Counted from the stretch's first letter, positions 44,311 through 54,915 are shown. The stretch: 64,000 bases of DNA from Cylicocyclus nassatus (GCA_958299035.1 CATQJL010000112.1:41916833-41980832), one strand, 5' to 3'. A program made the numbers and translations. The notes: generated by a model from the letters alone, not told the origin.

Positions 44311-47081
44311 TCAAGGTTGAGCAACCACCAAGCACAGTGTCCGTACAGTTAGTAGTACCGGAGACCAGTATAACTGCCTTTTATAGATGATTCTAATCTC
44401 AGTGTAGATAAATCCGCAAAGGGACTGATATGAGATTAGCTCACTATTCATGACAACGCCCTCTTCCTTGCGGTTCATGGCAGGGGCTTTTGATGTTATC
44501 CAAAACGCCTCCAGCGTTTTACGAGGAATTACTTCGGGTTCACGCGTTAAGATTGTGACAGCTATGTTGAATAGTTGATCTGAGTGATCTTCTCTGCGAT
44601 GCGCGCCTAGAGGGGTGTTGGACTTAGATTTTCTGAGACCGTCTAGGTGCTCTTTGATTCTCACACACAGAGGCCTGCCAGTTTCTCCAATGTACTCTTT
44701 CCCGCAACTTTGACAGGTTATCAGGTAAACTACTCCGGCCTCCATGCAATCGCCTGATTGACCAAATGGACAGACGACGCAATCGGTATTCATGCAAAGT
44801 CGGTCGTAAGAACGGTTACGAATTAGTTGTTTCTTGAGACTCGGAGGCGGAATATCAATAATTCTAACGGAGTCTTGAAGGCCGGCATGTTCTAAACTTT
44901 TTCTTATCGCTCTACTGAAATCTTCAGATAGGAAAGGAACACAAAAAGGTATTTTGACTTCATTATCGCTTGCGCGCGGTCTGTATTGTTGCCAGGTACG
45001 TTTTGTTAAATGGCTTGTGGGATAACCGTTGGACTGCGCAATTTGTCTAGCAAGACTCAACGATGTGGCGCGTTCTTGATCGGAGGAAACTGCTTTAGCA
45101 GTCCTAAACATGTTGCAGATTACCGACCTTTTTGTGCTCCAAGGATGGGCCGAGAGATAGTGAACTAAAATATTTTTGCTGCTCGGTTTTCGAAACCACT
45201 TGGTCTTGTATGATCCATCACGCAATTGCACTTGAACGTTGAGAAAAGGCAGCCAGTTTTCGCTGGGCCTTTCTCGTGTAAACTTTATGTGCGGGGATTC
45301 GTCTTGTGTTGCGCACACTATACAACAATCATCTATATAGCGGCAATAAAGTATTGGTTTGCGCGCAAGTACGGGGCTCTCGATTTTGGACATATAGGCA
45401 ATGGCAACGACAGGTGCCAGCCTCTGCCCCATAGCCAATCCCCTAATTTGCTTATAGTACTGCCCACACCATCGAAAAATGTTGCAGCTAAGGCATCTTT
45501 CAAAAGCACCATCACTTGTCGGATATCAAAACCGTACATATTGATGGAATCATGGTGCTCACATAGTATTTCGTAGACGGCTTCCATGGCCGCTTCATTT
45601 GACACGTTTGTATACAATGAGGTGACATCGAATGATTCGATGACACATTCTTTGGTTAGCGGTGCCTTACTGACTTGTTCGAGAAACATGCTAGTATTTG
45701 TTAGATGGGCAGGAATAAATCGAAGCAATTGCGTGAGAATCGAGTCCAGCAGCCAAGATATCCTATCACTGGGACCTCCACAACTACTTACAATAGGCCT
45801 TATCTTGAACTCTGCAGGATCTGAGGAAAGGAAGTTACTGGCAGTGAGCTTGTGTGTTTTGATGAGCACGTAAAGGACAGGACATCTGGGCAGATCGCAT
45901 CTCAAATGTGATATTAGCTTCTTTGGTAAGCCAACGGAGTTTGCAATGTCTGTCCATAGTCGGTTCAAACGGCGGTACTCTTTTGCAAATTCTTTCTCAG
46001 AGGAAGCTTGATATAATGTCTCATCTTTCAAATGGTGTCTTGTTATGGCCATATCTAGTTCTCTGGTCAAAACGACGAAATCCCCTCCTTTATCGCTAAT
46101 GGATATCTTGATCTTTTTACTAGAACGTAAATCATGAAGTTCTCGTAGACCAAGACGTTGGGCTGGTGTTAAATTGGAGACGGGATGTCGTTTCGAAAAG
46201 CGTGTTAGAAGTGTGAGAACAGATGTGGCTAATGTGCGAAATTTTGCATCTATTACTTGATGAGGACCTTGCGGCTTGAAACTCAGAGATGGGAAACGAT
46301 TAAGAGGCAAACGTGTACCGCTGTTGCTTGTTATACTGTCTTTATGTTCTTCATCGCTCTGTTTTGCTTTCTGTCGCAGGCGTTCGTGAACTATGCGTAA
46401 GCTGCCAACAATCTTTTGCGTTACCCGGGGACCTATTTTTTGGGTGGGTGCGAAACTTGGTCCCATGTTCAACACCGACAATGCAGCTGCAGAAAGAGAG
46501 ACGTTTCCAATGATAGACACACGAGGTTCAGTAAGTACAGACTGAGATGTTAATTCTGTGTTGGTGGTAGCTGATGTTAGTCGTTCAAGATTCGAGAGAC
46601 TCGCACTGGTGGGCTCAGATGGTTCGCGTCCCTGTTTTGCGCTCACCAATCTGTCGAATTTCGCCTTTGACCTGGATTTAGCGTTAGAGCGAACAGAATT
46701 ACAAATGCATTTTGATCTACGCACGATTCCCTTCCAAAGAGCAATAGGCACCAACCGTTCACAGCATTGTTCTTTACAAATACATTTTCTCAACATCGAA
46801 AACATAAGATCTTGTTTTGACTTCAGTGCTGCCCGTAGGATGCGTTGCTCTATTTCTTGTAGTCGTTTGCTTTGCCTGGTAAGTCCACACATTTTCTCAA
46901 GATGCTTGTTTGATATGAATTTCGGGATCACGTGGTAACGCAGGCAACGGCGTAGGAAGAGAATTGTTTGTTTCTCGCAGACTATCTTCTGTCGCAATGA
47001 TAGAACTTCTTTCAATAATCGAGAATGTTTGACTGGTACATCTTTGATCGTCCAAGCTCGATTACCGATGAATCTTGGCAT
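44311..47081 (-). pseudogene. Penelope-like polyprotein: reverse transcriptase plus GIY-YIG endonuclease, one frameshift
   Basis: The first frame (47081 to about 45475) gives about 535 meaningful residues. It starts MPRFIGNRAWTIKDV, has a Cys-rich basic N-terminal region, then RT signatures SDKGGDFVVL, YVLIKTHK, RPIVSSCGGPSD and motif A SFDVTSLYTNVS. The frame changes by one base at about 45471-45476. The second frame (from there to 44311) continues with motif B (LAMGQRLAP), motif C RYIDD, a linker with CMNTDCVVCPFGQSGDC and a GIY-YIG domain (VVYLI, then KEYIGET and Arg/EH residues). The stop is at 44311. RT copies RNA by target priming, and the GIY-YIG nuclease nicks the target. Everything except the single shift appears intact, so the copy is recent but probably inactive unless the shift is an assembly error or is programmed. 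Confidence 0.9.
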
Positions 47082-47124
47082 GAGTTAGTTATTCGTATAC
47101 GTATTCTATAGCCGATAACCAAGA

Positions 47125-47184
47125 TCGTTAACACGCTTTATTCAAACAGGCTAACGTTTCGGTGCCTTCACCTTCGTCGGAGCC
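47125..47184 (-). ncRNA. Hammerhead-like motif, second copy
   Basis: Same motif as at 44121-44180, in the direct repeat upstream of the coding unit. Stem II (GGTG/CACC) and GAAA are retained. Confidence 0.4.
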
Positions 47185-47440
47185 TGGAAGGTCGCACACA
47201 TTAGTGGTTTGTCCCCTCAAACACCTCGTTCAAGCTTAGGCTACACTCAACATTAGGTTAGTCTGAAAGCCGTGACGGGAACCAGTGTCAATGCTCACCT
47301 CGGCAATCTTCGAATCAAGGTTGAGCAACCACCAAGCACAGTGTCCGTACAGTTAGTAGTACCGGAGACCAGTATAATTGCCTTTTATAGATGATTCTAA
47401 TCTCAGTGTAGATCAAATCCGCAAAGGGACTGATATGAGA

Positions 47441-47806
47441 TTAGCTCACTAGGTTCATGGCAGGGGCTTTTGATGTTATCCAAAACGCCTCCAGCGCTTT
47501 ACGAGGAATTACTTCGGGTTCACGCGTTAAGATTGTGACAGCTACGTTGAATAGTTGATCTGAGTGATCTTCTCTGCGATGCGCGCCTAGAGGGGTGTTG
47601 GACTTAGATTTTCTGAGACCGTCTAGGTGCTCTTTGATTCTCACACACAGAGGCCTGCCAGTTTCTCCAATGTACTCTTTCCCGCAACTTTGACAGGTTA
47701 TCAGGTAAACTACTCCGGCCTCCATGCAATCGCCTGATTGACCAAATGGACAGACGACGCAATCGGTATTCATGCAAAGTCGGTCGTAAGAGCGGTTACG
47801 AATTAG
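47441..47806 (-). pseudogene. Partial second copy of the GIY-YIG endonuclease
   Basis: The minus frame starting MNTDCVVCPFGQSGDC repeats the C-terminal domain of the main ORF almost without change. It ends early (KAPAMNLVS) because about 25 bases present in the main copy are missing. It is the truncated upstream unit of the Penelope-like element and has no RT part. Confidence 0.9.
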
Positions 47807-47937
47807 ATCAGAATAATAGTAATAATAATAGTCAGAATAATTAGTAATCTTTCAGAGTAACCTAATGTTGAGTGTAGCCTAAGCTTGAACGAGGTGTTTG
47901 AGGGGACAAACCACTAATGTGTGCGACCTTCCAGGCT

Positions 47938-47995
47938 CCGACGAAGGTGAAGGCACCGAAACGTTAGCCTGTTTGAATAAAGCGTGTTAACGATC
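47938..47995 (+). ncRNA. Hammerhead-like motif, third copy (inverted repeat)
   Basis: Plus strand: CCGACGA at 47938, GGTG 47946-47949, CACC 47954-47957, GAAA 47958-47961, CGTTA 47962-47966 and TAACG 47988-47992. It carries the same core U-to-C change as the other two copies. Confidence 0.4.
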
Positions 47996-48082
47996 TTGGT
48001 TATCGGCTATAGAATACGTATACGAATAACTAACTCATGCCAAGATTCATCGATAATCGAGCTTGGACTTTGAACACTATTG

Positions 48083-48627
48083 TAATAATATTCATTTTTG
48101 AAATTGATTATCAAGGAACAGGGGCATACCCAAAATAGAGAATTGCGCTAAATTTCCATCATCTAGGCAATGGCGGATGGTGGACAAAGTTTGAAGAGAG
48201 AGACATTTCTGAATTATCGTTGAAAATATTAAGTTCTAATATGTAAGAAGTCCTAATATAAGTTACAGATTGTTTTGCTCTTATAAGAACACTTAAACAG
48301 TTCTAGGTAATCAAAAATGCTCTTCTACCTTACTGGAAATGATTTTTAAAAAACATATCAAACTGGACCAAAACGTGTCAGTTTTTTCTTGGCACGTGGC
48401 AGGGGGCAGTCCTCGTAGAATCTATAAAAAAAATTGTTCCCAAACCAAATAGCGTATAAAGCCTTTTGAAAAATGGGTTTAGATAACAAAAAAGTACCCT
48501 TCTTTCAATTATGGCTCTCGTTTCGAAGCCTCCATCTCCCTCAAGAAACGAAATAACACCGCTTTTGAAACGTGTTTATCGGAAATAAACGAAATGTCGT
48601 TTGCGACCGTTCATTTCCAGTGCAGAC
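48083..48627. other. Stretch without a supported gene
   Basis: AT-rich DNA between the Penelope-like element and the next MITE. No exon or repeat end was identified. Confidence 0.45.
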
Positions 48628-49049
48628 TTAAAGGCAGTGACTCGGCAAAACCGAACTCTCGAAATTTATATATGGAAGGTTGCTTGCACCCCAAACACGA
48701 GAACTGGGCAAGTCCGAGCGCCGGCATGCTGTCCCTGCTCAAAAAAGTGCCGCTAAACCTGTACGCGCAAGCCATTCTTACACGCGCTCGGACAAGCTTG
48801 GAATTCCCCTCTCACTGTCAGAGGAGGCATGCCGCAATGTTATGATTATAGGGTCCCGCAACGACTCTGCGTCTCTGGCCATGACCGGAAGTTCCACTCG
48901 TCCAGATTCAAAATGAAAGATAATGCAAAATGCTGGTTTTCGCTATTTTTGTGCTTTGCAAGCTGATTTTCGGATTCTGCGCGTCGAATCACCCTAAGTA
49001 AAGCGAAAAAAAACTCCAGGTCGAGGATTTGCCAAACCGCTACCTTTAA
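48628..49049. mobile_element. TTAA-bounded MITE, copy 2
   Basis: It begins TTAAAGGCAGTGACTCGGCA and ends TTTGCCAAACCGCTACCTTTAA, the inverse with mismatches. The interior matches the copy at 30637-31048. The overlapping ORFs at 48594-48916 are repeat sequence. Confidence 0.75.
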
Positions 49050-49756
49050 ATTTGGAAAACCAAAGAGGAAGAAAACCTTTCGACAACTATAACGTCATCC
49101 TTCAAATACGCAGAATACGTTCAAAATAGCTCGAAAAATCTGCTGTGCGTAGGAAATGAATATTATAGCTTCTGCAGTGCTCCAGTGTTAAAAAGTCTCG
49201 TTTGTTTCTGTAGACTTTGAAAATCTTCTTCCAAACGTTCCTTCAACTTGGTATTGGCTATCTAAATGCAGTCCTCAGAGGAACCGGTGGACGGATAATC
49301 CAGATAAGGCAGAAGGAATGGTTTGTGGCTAGAAAATCATCGAATTCAAAGATCAATCACTCAGAAATTTGAACTGTGGGGGTCACACAGTTTAGGCACG
49401 CGAAAAGGCGAACATCTCCGCAACAGCCTTGCTTCGCCATCTTCTGACAAAATAACAATGAAAGTTGGTAAAAGGAAAGGATTTTAGCACAAGCACTGAT
49501 AGTACAGATATAGAATTCCAGTAATTTTTTTGTTGTCAAGTTTGCTAAAAAAAATTTCATCAGTAGAAAATGGGGAAGGAGAAAAAAAAGATGTCGAAAA
49601 AAAATTTTTCTGCCTCGTTTTTTTGTTTCAATGCCAAAAAATCTTTCTCAGTTTCCTGCTAAATTGAGGGACGACGCATATGAATCTGCAGAGCAGACTT
49701 CAAATGCATATATACAGTTTGCAAAACACCATGCAAGTATGAAAAAAATCAAAAAA

Positions 49757-49791
49757 ATGGGGCAGAACTTATTACACCAACCCAATACTTG
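49757..49791. mobile_element. Single mariner-type terminus
   Basis: AACTTATTACACCAACCCAATA is the complement of a TATTGGGTTGGTGTAATAAG-type mariner end. No matching left end was found within 1.5 kb, so the element is truncated or diverged. Confidence 0.45.
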
Positions 49792-50187
49792 CTAATCATT
49801 CTACCGTTTACCAGTATGAAACTACATATTTGATCAATGTGTGAATTCCTCCATTGGTACATTCAAATATGAATGGTTCAACTTAAAGTATTCTCAGTTG
49901 GAGAGGTTCTGCCCCAGTACGGTAGCGCATGCGAAACGCTGCAAACAAGGCTTCTCGCTGCTCTATTCAAGAAGTGACCTGCATCGCGCGAAAAGCTATA
50001 ACAGCTTTAGTCTATATGGATATTATATTCGTTTTGTAATGGACCCGGTACAAAAAAGAAATCACGAGGTGATGCCTCGGCTCAGAGAACAAAAACACAG
50101 CTCCGGCCCACGTTTATTGCCAGGCAGCACAACAAAAAAAAGTGACAGAGGAAAAAAAGTAAAACACGAAAGCATGATATAAAAAGA

Positions 50188-50268
50188 ATGAGTGAGGATC
50201 GATCAGGAGATGCTCAAAAAAGAGGCAGAGAAACGAAAACGCGGGGTGTCGACTGGCTGAGACACAAA
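50188..50268 (+). CDS. Possible first exon of an unrecognised gene
   Basis: ATG 50188 opens MSEDRSGDAQKRGRETKT (27 codons) and ends at an excellent donor, CACAAA/GTGAGT. The peptide is highly charged, and the region up to 50400 is GC-rich for this window. No second exon could be placed. If the donor is not used, the frame continues to 81 codons. Confidence 0.3.
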
Positions 50269-50521
50269 GTGAGTGAATTTCAACACACACACCACTGCGT
50301 CCCCCGCGACTCCGTTCCCGGCGGGACCTCTCACGGCAATGCCGTGTCCATCGAGCCCGCACGGCGCTTGGAAGGGCGCTCGAAGGCGGCCCCCGAATTC
50401 CACAGTTTATTTTTATTTGATCAATGTACCTAAAAGTGCTCTCTCATCCTGATCGGAGCAGTCGGTAACAAACACCAATATATTAACATAGGATGATTAG
50501 TCAATCACACTTGAAAAGCAC

Positions 50522-51220
50522 CTATGCACCAATCGTTGGCATGTAAGCTGCAGGAAGCATAAAAAGCTCATGGTCCCAAAAAGAGTCCTTGGAATATCCT
50601 TTGGATAAGGAATGGCCAGAGTAATTACCCTGAGGGTAGATAGTTTCAATATTTAACTGTTACTCACTGTCTTTCAGATATTGAAGCCCCGTCTTTGCGA
50701 ATGCGAGCAGTACATTTACTTTCTTTAACGCTGCTTCTAACTGAGTCATTGTATTGAAAGCTAAGAACGATATTGGCCCGTCATAAAGCTGCCTCATTCG
50801 ATCTCTACTGAGGAAAGCTTCAGTTAGGGCTTCGATGAGTCAGCTCTGCCTCGTTTGAGCCATTGATTGATAACTTCAACTATCCACGTCAAGATTGAGA
50901 ACGCCACTGTCATGCGAGTATACTAGTCAAAAGCGCCCGCCAAACATTCACATCTATCATCGACTCCACGATTCGTGTAGAGGAGGGGTTTTGCCAACTC
51001 AAAGCGTGGCGGTATTTGATAGCGAGAGAGTACGAAAAACAATGCTATGACGTGGAGGTTTAACAAGTTTACCTGTGTTATCAGGTAAAGTCTGCAATAC
51101 ATCTCTACACGAATCGTGGAAACGATCATAAGTGATTGGTACTAGCGACGGAGATGTGGCCGCACTTGTTAGATCTTGTTGGAGATCGTCAGTCTGCACT
51201 GTCTCCTCACTCTTCGACAT
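50522..51220 (-). CDS. Small three-exon gene, product unknown
   Basis: Exon 1 (51220-51073) has 49 codons from ATG, MSKSEETVQTDDLQQDL ... ITYDRFHDSCRDVLQ, ending ACACAG/GTAAAC. Exon 2 (50807-50668) is clearly coding (DRMRQLYDGPISFLAF, NTMTQLEAALKKVNVLLAF) and ends GACA/GTGAGT. Exon 3 (50547-50522) encod‌es YMPTIGA and TAG after TTCCTGCAG. Exons 2 and 3 join in phase. Exon 1 leaves one base while the strong acceptor of exon 2 needs two, so either a weaker acceptor (CTGAAG, about 10 bases upstream) or a missing exon is used. The product would be about 110 residues, soluble, with a probable helix in exon 2. I do not recognise the family. Confidence 0.55.
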
Positions 51221-51235
51221 GTTGAAATGACGTGT

Positions 51236-51480
51236 ATCGTAAGTTACTCAGGAGTAACTTACGAAAATTTTCTCTGAATCTCCTCGTTAGCACACTATTT
51301 CGGGAGATCATCGCTCTGATGATCTCCCGTGGCTCAGCAGAGAGATGTCTTCCTGTCGAACTTGACCTGAGGCTCACATGTCAGGTAACGTTGCATTCTT
51401 ATAGCATGCGGAAGTGGGCGGTCGTCATTTCACCCGAAAGAACCTTACATGAGGGCTCCACGGGAGGTCACCTCCCCTGA
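51236..51480 (-). repeat. Dispersed GGGAGATGATCTCCC repeat, copy 2
   Basis: Diverged inverted copy of 27438-27670. It starts 15 bases upstream of the ATG at 51220 with a small palindrome CGTAAGTTACTCAGGAGTAACTTACG, so it would overlap the promoter or 5' untranslated region of that gene. Confidence 0.6.
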
Positions 51481-51729
51481 TCGAGGCTTATTATGGACCA
51501 TTGGGAGTTTATTCTAAATCAAAGCTACTCGGTGAAAGAAGTTGTTGCTTTGCAACAAGATTCGTGCCTTCCGAACTAAAAACAATCATTAGAAGAGGTC
51601 TTGCGTTCACTAGTAGTTTCATTAGAAGACTGGAAATGACTAGAAAATGTAGGTAAAAGTAAAAAAAAACTCTACGCGCAGATCATTTAAAAATTGACCT
51701 CTAATGTTGCAGTTTTTAGTTGCTGTAGT

Positions 51730-51940
51730 ATTAGACTGGTGCAAAGTAATGCGCGTTCTTCTAGCTCTTGTTTCAGGACATTTTTCAATCAAACTTTTTC
51801 TTTAAAAAAACTTAGCGTACAGTTATGACTTTCTAAGTGAAAATAATTGGCGATGTTCGGCGAACTCGGCGACTTTGCGTTTTTCGCCGACTTTGGCGAA
51901 TTCGCCGACATCGCCGAATTCGCCGAGAATCTTTACATTC
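51730..51940. repeat. Mariner-like end followed by a GGCGA/TCGCC array
   Basis: TTAGACTGGTGCAAAGTAATGCG at 51733 looks like a mariner terminus with no partner found. At 51850-51930, TTCGCCGA and its complement TCGGCGAA recur about eight times at 9-12-base spacing, making a small palindrome-rich satellite. Confidence 0.5.
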
Positions 51941-52146
51941 CATTGTCACAAGACTTTTTCTTTCTCAGATGTCAGTCTTAGACTAAAATGAGGTATATAT
52001 GGAGCACCATATATCGTGTGATCGTGTGTCGGTTTTGGGTTATCCAGTTATCCCGTTTCTCATTGTTCCACAAACTTCTTTATTATTCACTGTTCTTCAT
52101 TAGCTCTTCTGGATCCTATCATTGTTCGGCTATTCATATTCTCTTA

Positions 52147-52668
52147 CTAGCCGACATCCCTGGCCCAGCCCGGGGAGTGGTAAAACCGGCCTAGCATAGT
52201 TATCAAAGAGTTTCTTAACTCACAATTCGTCCCTTTCTCTTCATTCTTGGTTCTCGTAACCCGTAATTTCTTCATTCCTGCTTCTGCTCTTGGTTTGGAT
52301 TTCAGTAGTCCTGGTACCCGCAGTAACCGTAATTGTCTTCCTTCTTGACCGCCTCGCTTCATGACGCCGCCTCCTCCTCACCGCAAAATGCAAATGATCT
52401 TTACCGCCTCTTACTACTTTACTTGGAGAAATGAATGATGTGCTTTCATTTTCCTGGATGTTAGTAAATAAATCAATAAATCGATAGAAGGCCTTAGCGA
52501 ATTGCCACAAAAAGTTGCCTATCTTCTGCGCCGTGTCTCATTTATAGTGAAACAAAAATCAGCCTCTTTGGTGTACATACGAAGGAGTCTATAAAACTCA
52601 AACCGATCAACAAACAAAGGTACAGTGTTTGAGCTATATATACATATATATATATATACATATATATA
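52147..52668 (-). mobile_element. Non-autonomous Helitron, minus orientation
   Basis: Reading minus, the 3' end is a GC hairpin (CCGGGC-TGG-GCCAGG) followed by GATGTCGGCTAG and then T. The internal block AATAAATCGATAGAAGG and the following CTATCTTCTGCGC match the Helitron at 54501-54915. The 5' end is obscured by a TA microsatellite and the adjoining foldback element. Confidence 0.65.
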
Positions 52669-54231
52669 CAGTGACCGCCAAAAAGTTGCGGACAAGCCTC
52701 CCTCCCTTTTTCATCGTTCTTTTTCAGAAGGAAAACAAGGATAAAAAATGTATTAATTGCATGAGGTGATAGAGCTCTTCAAGATCTACAACCTGCACTT
52801 TGCGTTTTTCGAAAAACATGTATTCTAAGAATTTTAATATTTTTTTCTAAAAAAAGTCCGAAAATGGCCGCGTCACAATCTCGCGGACAATAATTCTTCG
52901 AACGCAAAAATTTTCTTTTGAGTCCTAGCGTTTGAGCATGAGTTTTACTTTGTTTTTTTTTCAAAAATAACTTCTAATTCTCCTTTTTAAGCCAAATTTC
53001 TTCACATGGAAACCTATTTACGACATTCCAACAACGCTCTTCGGTTAAAGAAGATGCTCTTTACCATTCTCCATGCATCTGACGTGTGCTGATGAGTCTC
53101 TTTGCTGAAAATGGCTCTTGGCAGTGCTTGCACATGACCCCACCTGCACCTCACCACTGACTTCTACCGCTTTGCAGGCTTCTAACTCGGCTTGTGGTCA
53201 ATGTGTGAGCCTGCAATTAGGCTCATTCGAAAGAATGAGACTTCCTCTACACGAGGGTATGCAAAAGAGGTGGGTACAAGAAACAGTGGAGATTTGGCGG
53301 ATGGGGTGGAAAAAAGCGGCCTCAGTGGTGGTTGGAGTGAAGGCTCTTATCAACACCAAAACAGTTCTAAAGCTTCAAAATGGATCTATTACAAGAACAT
53401 TGACAGTTTTAGGCTTCCAGGATTGAACTGCTAGCAAAAGAAGCTCTATTTAACTTTAGCTGGATATCCTCACCCTACCACTGAGGCTGTGTTTTTCCCA
53501 CCCCATCCGCCAAATCTCCGCTGTTTCTTATACCCACCTCTTTTGCATACCATCGTGTAGAGGAAGTCTCGTTCTTTCGAATGAGCCTAATTTCAGGCTC
53601 ACACATTGACCACAAGCCGAGTTAGAAGCCTGCAAAGCGGTAGAAGTCAGTGGTGAGGTGCAGGTGGGGTCATGTGCAAGCACTGCCAAGAGCCATTTTC
53701 AGCAAAGAAACTCACCAGTACACGTCCGATGCATAAAGGGTGGCAAGGAGCATCCATCTTATCCAAACAGCCTTGTTGGAAGGCCTTGAATAGTTTTACA
53801 TGTGAAAAAATTTGGCTTGAAGAAGGGAATTAGAAATTATTTTTTGAAAAGAAGAAAAACAAAATTCAAACTTGGGTTTTCTGGGAAGCAACCATAACCG
53901 GTGTGTAGTTCCTGACGAGCTCTGTATAGTAGTATGCTTACCCGTTTGGATTACTTGTGTTTCCGCTTCAGATAGGACTCAAAAGGAATTTTTTGCGTTC
54001 GAAGAATCATTGTCCGCGACATTGTGACGCGGCCATTTTCGGACTTTTTTTAGAATAAGTTTTTTAAAATTTTTAGAATACATGTTTTTCGAAAAACGCA
54101 AAGTGCAGGTTGTAGACCTTGAAGAGCTCTATCACCTCATGCAATTATTACATTTTTTTATCCTTGTTTTCCTTCTGAAAAAGAGCGATGAAAAAGGGAG
54201 GGAGGCTTGTCCGCAACTTTTTGGCGGTCAC

Positions 54232-54233
<2 letters not shown>
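52669..54233. mobile_element. Tc1-type foldback element, 1565 bp
   Basis: The terminal repeat starts CAGTGACCGCCAAAAAGTTG with TA on both sides (52667-52668 and 54234-54235). The inverted arms run for about 640 bases each, enclosing a unique centre at about 53312-53497. The CAGTG...CAAAAAGT start is typical of Tc1-family ends. The ORFs at 53118-53434 lie in the arm and centre and show no transposase motif. Confidence 0.88.
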
Positions 54234-54235
<2 letters not shown>

Positions 54236-54265
<30 letters not shown>

Positions 54266-54463
54266 CAGTGGCGTACCGAGGGGGGGGGGGGGCGCGCCCG
54301 GGTCGCGAAATTTTTGAAAGTTACTTATATGGGGACCCGCAAAAGTTTTGAGAAGCACCCCAAAAATTTTTTCGGAGTGCGTGGCTGACGCCACGCACCT
54401 TCTTTAGAAAAATTTTTTTGTCGCGCCCCCCCCCCCCGAGCCAAAATCCTGGGTACGCCACTG

Positions 54464-54494
<31 letters not shown>

Positions 54495-54500
54495 TATATA
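54236..54500. repeat. TA microsatellite with a hAT MITE inserted
   Basis: TA runs at 54236-54265 and 54464-54500 flank the MITE at 54266-54463. They are one microsatellite split by the insertion. Another TA run is at 52640-52668. Confidence 0.85.
54266..54463 (+). mobile_element. hAT-type MITE, 198 bp
   Basis: Ends CAGTGGCGTACC and GGTACGCCACTG, an inner hairpin GTGCGTGGCTGACGCCACGC, and G- and C-runs near the ends. The flanking TATATATA is consistent with an 8-bp duplication but cannot prove it. Same family as 28317-28455 and 36893-37217. Confidence 0.85.
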
Positions 54501-54915
54501 CTAGTTGGCTTTCCCGGTCCAGTCCGGGTCATTGGTCACCTGCAGCGCAAGCCCCCCCCCCCGTCTTCTTATATGTTATGGATCACTTACCCTAAGACAC
54601 CGCTCCGAGACCGCATCCTCGTGATCCTAAGGTGAAAATGAGCTTCACCGCCCTCCTTTACACGACTATGGTAAAATGCTTGATTAAACATGATAAGCCC
54701 TCAATTCCTTAGAAAAGCATAAACAGATCAATAAATCGATAGAAGGACCCAACGAATCGCTGCGAAAATTAGCCTATCATCTGCGCAGGGGTCGAAAACA
54801 TATGTGTGCAAAGTTTCAGCTGAATCGGTTGAGCGGTGCGCGTTTCTATAACGCACATACCCTCCAAACTGACAATTTTTGAGTTTTATATATATATATA
54901 GATAGATATATAGGT
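54501..54915 (-). mobile_element. Non-autonomous Helitron, minus orientation
   Basis: On the minus strand the 3' end is CCCGG-ACTGGA-CCGGG, then AAAGCCAACTAG, followed by T. The 5' part (TATAAAACTCAAAAATTGTC, GGGTATGTGCGTTATAG, ACCGATTCAGCTGAAAC) is of the kind found after Helitron 5' ends. The exact 5' terminus is blurred by a GATA/TATA repeat. No Rep/helicase is encoded. Confidence 0.75.

Larger units (their letters stand above)
44085..48070 (-). mobile_element. Penelope-like retroelement with partial direct and inverted copies
   Basis: The whole block is flanked by TGAACACTATTG at 44073-44084 and 48071-48082, a 12-bp target duplication. The coding unit is about 3.0 kb (44084-47087, minus). 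Upstream of it, 47088-47806 repeats the 3' end of the unit (3' untranslated region plus the C-terminal GIY-YIG segment). Then 47857-48070 is an inverted copy of the same untranslated region running into the first codons of the ORF. Tandem partial copies forming pseudo-LTRs, often with one inverted piece, are characteristic of Penelope-like elements. The exact duplication suggests recent insertion. Confidence 0.9.

Noticed and set aside
45226..46938. Plus-strand ORFs of up to 126 codons across the retroelement
   Set aside because: Shadows of the reverse transcriptase gene on the minus strand.
53118..53434. Two overlapping ORFs of 80-102 codons
   Set aside because: They lie in the arm and centre of a Tc1-ended foldback and lack transposase motifs.
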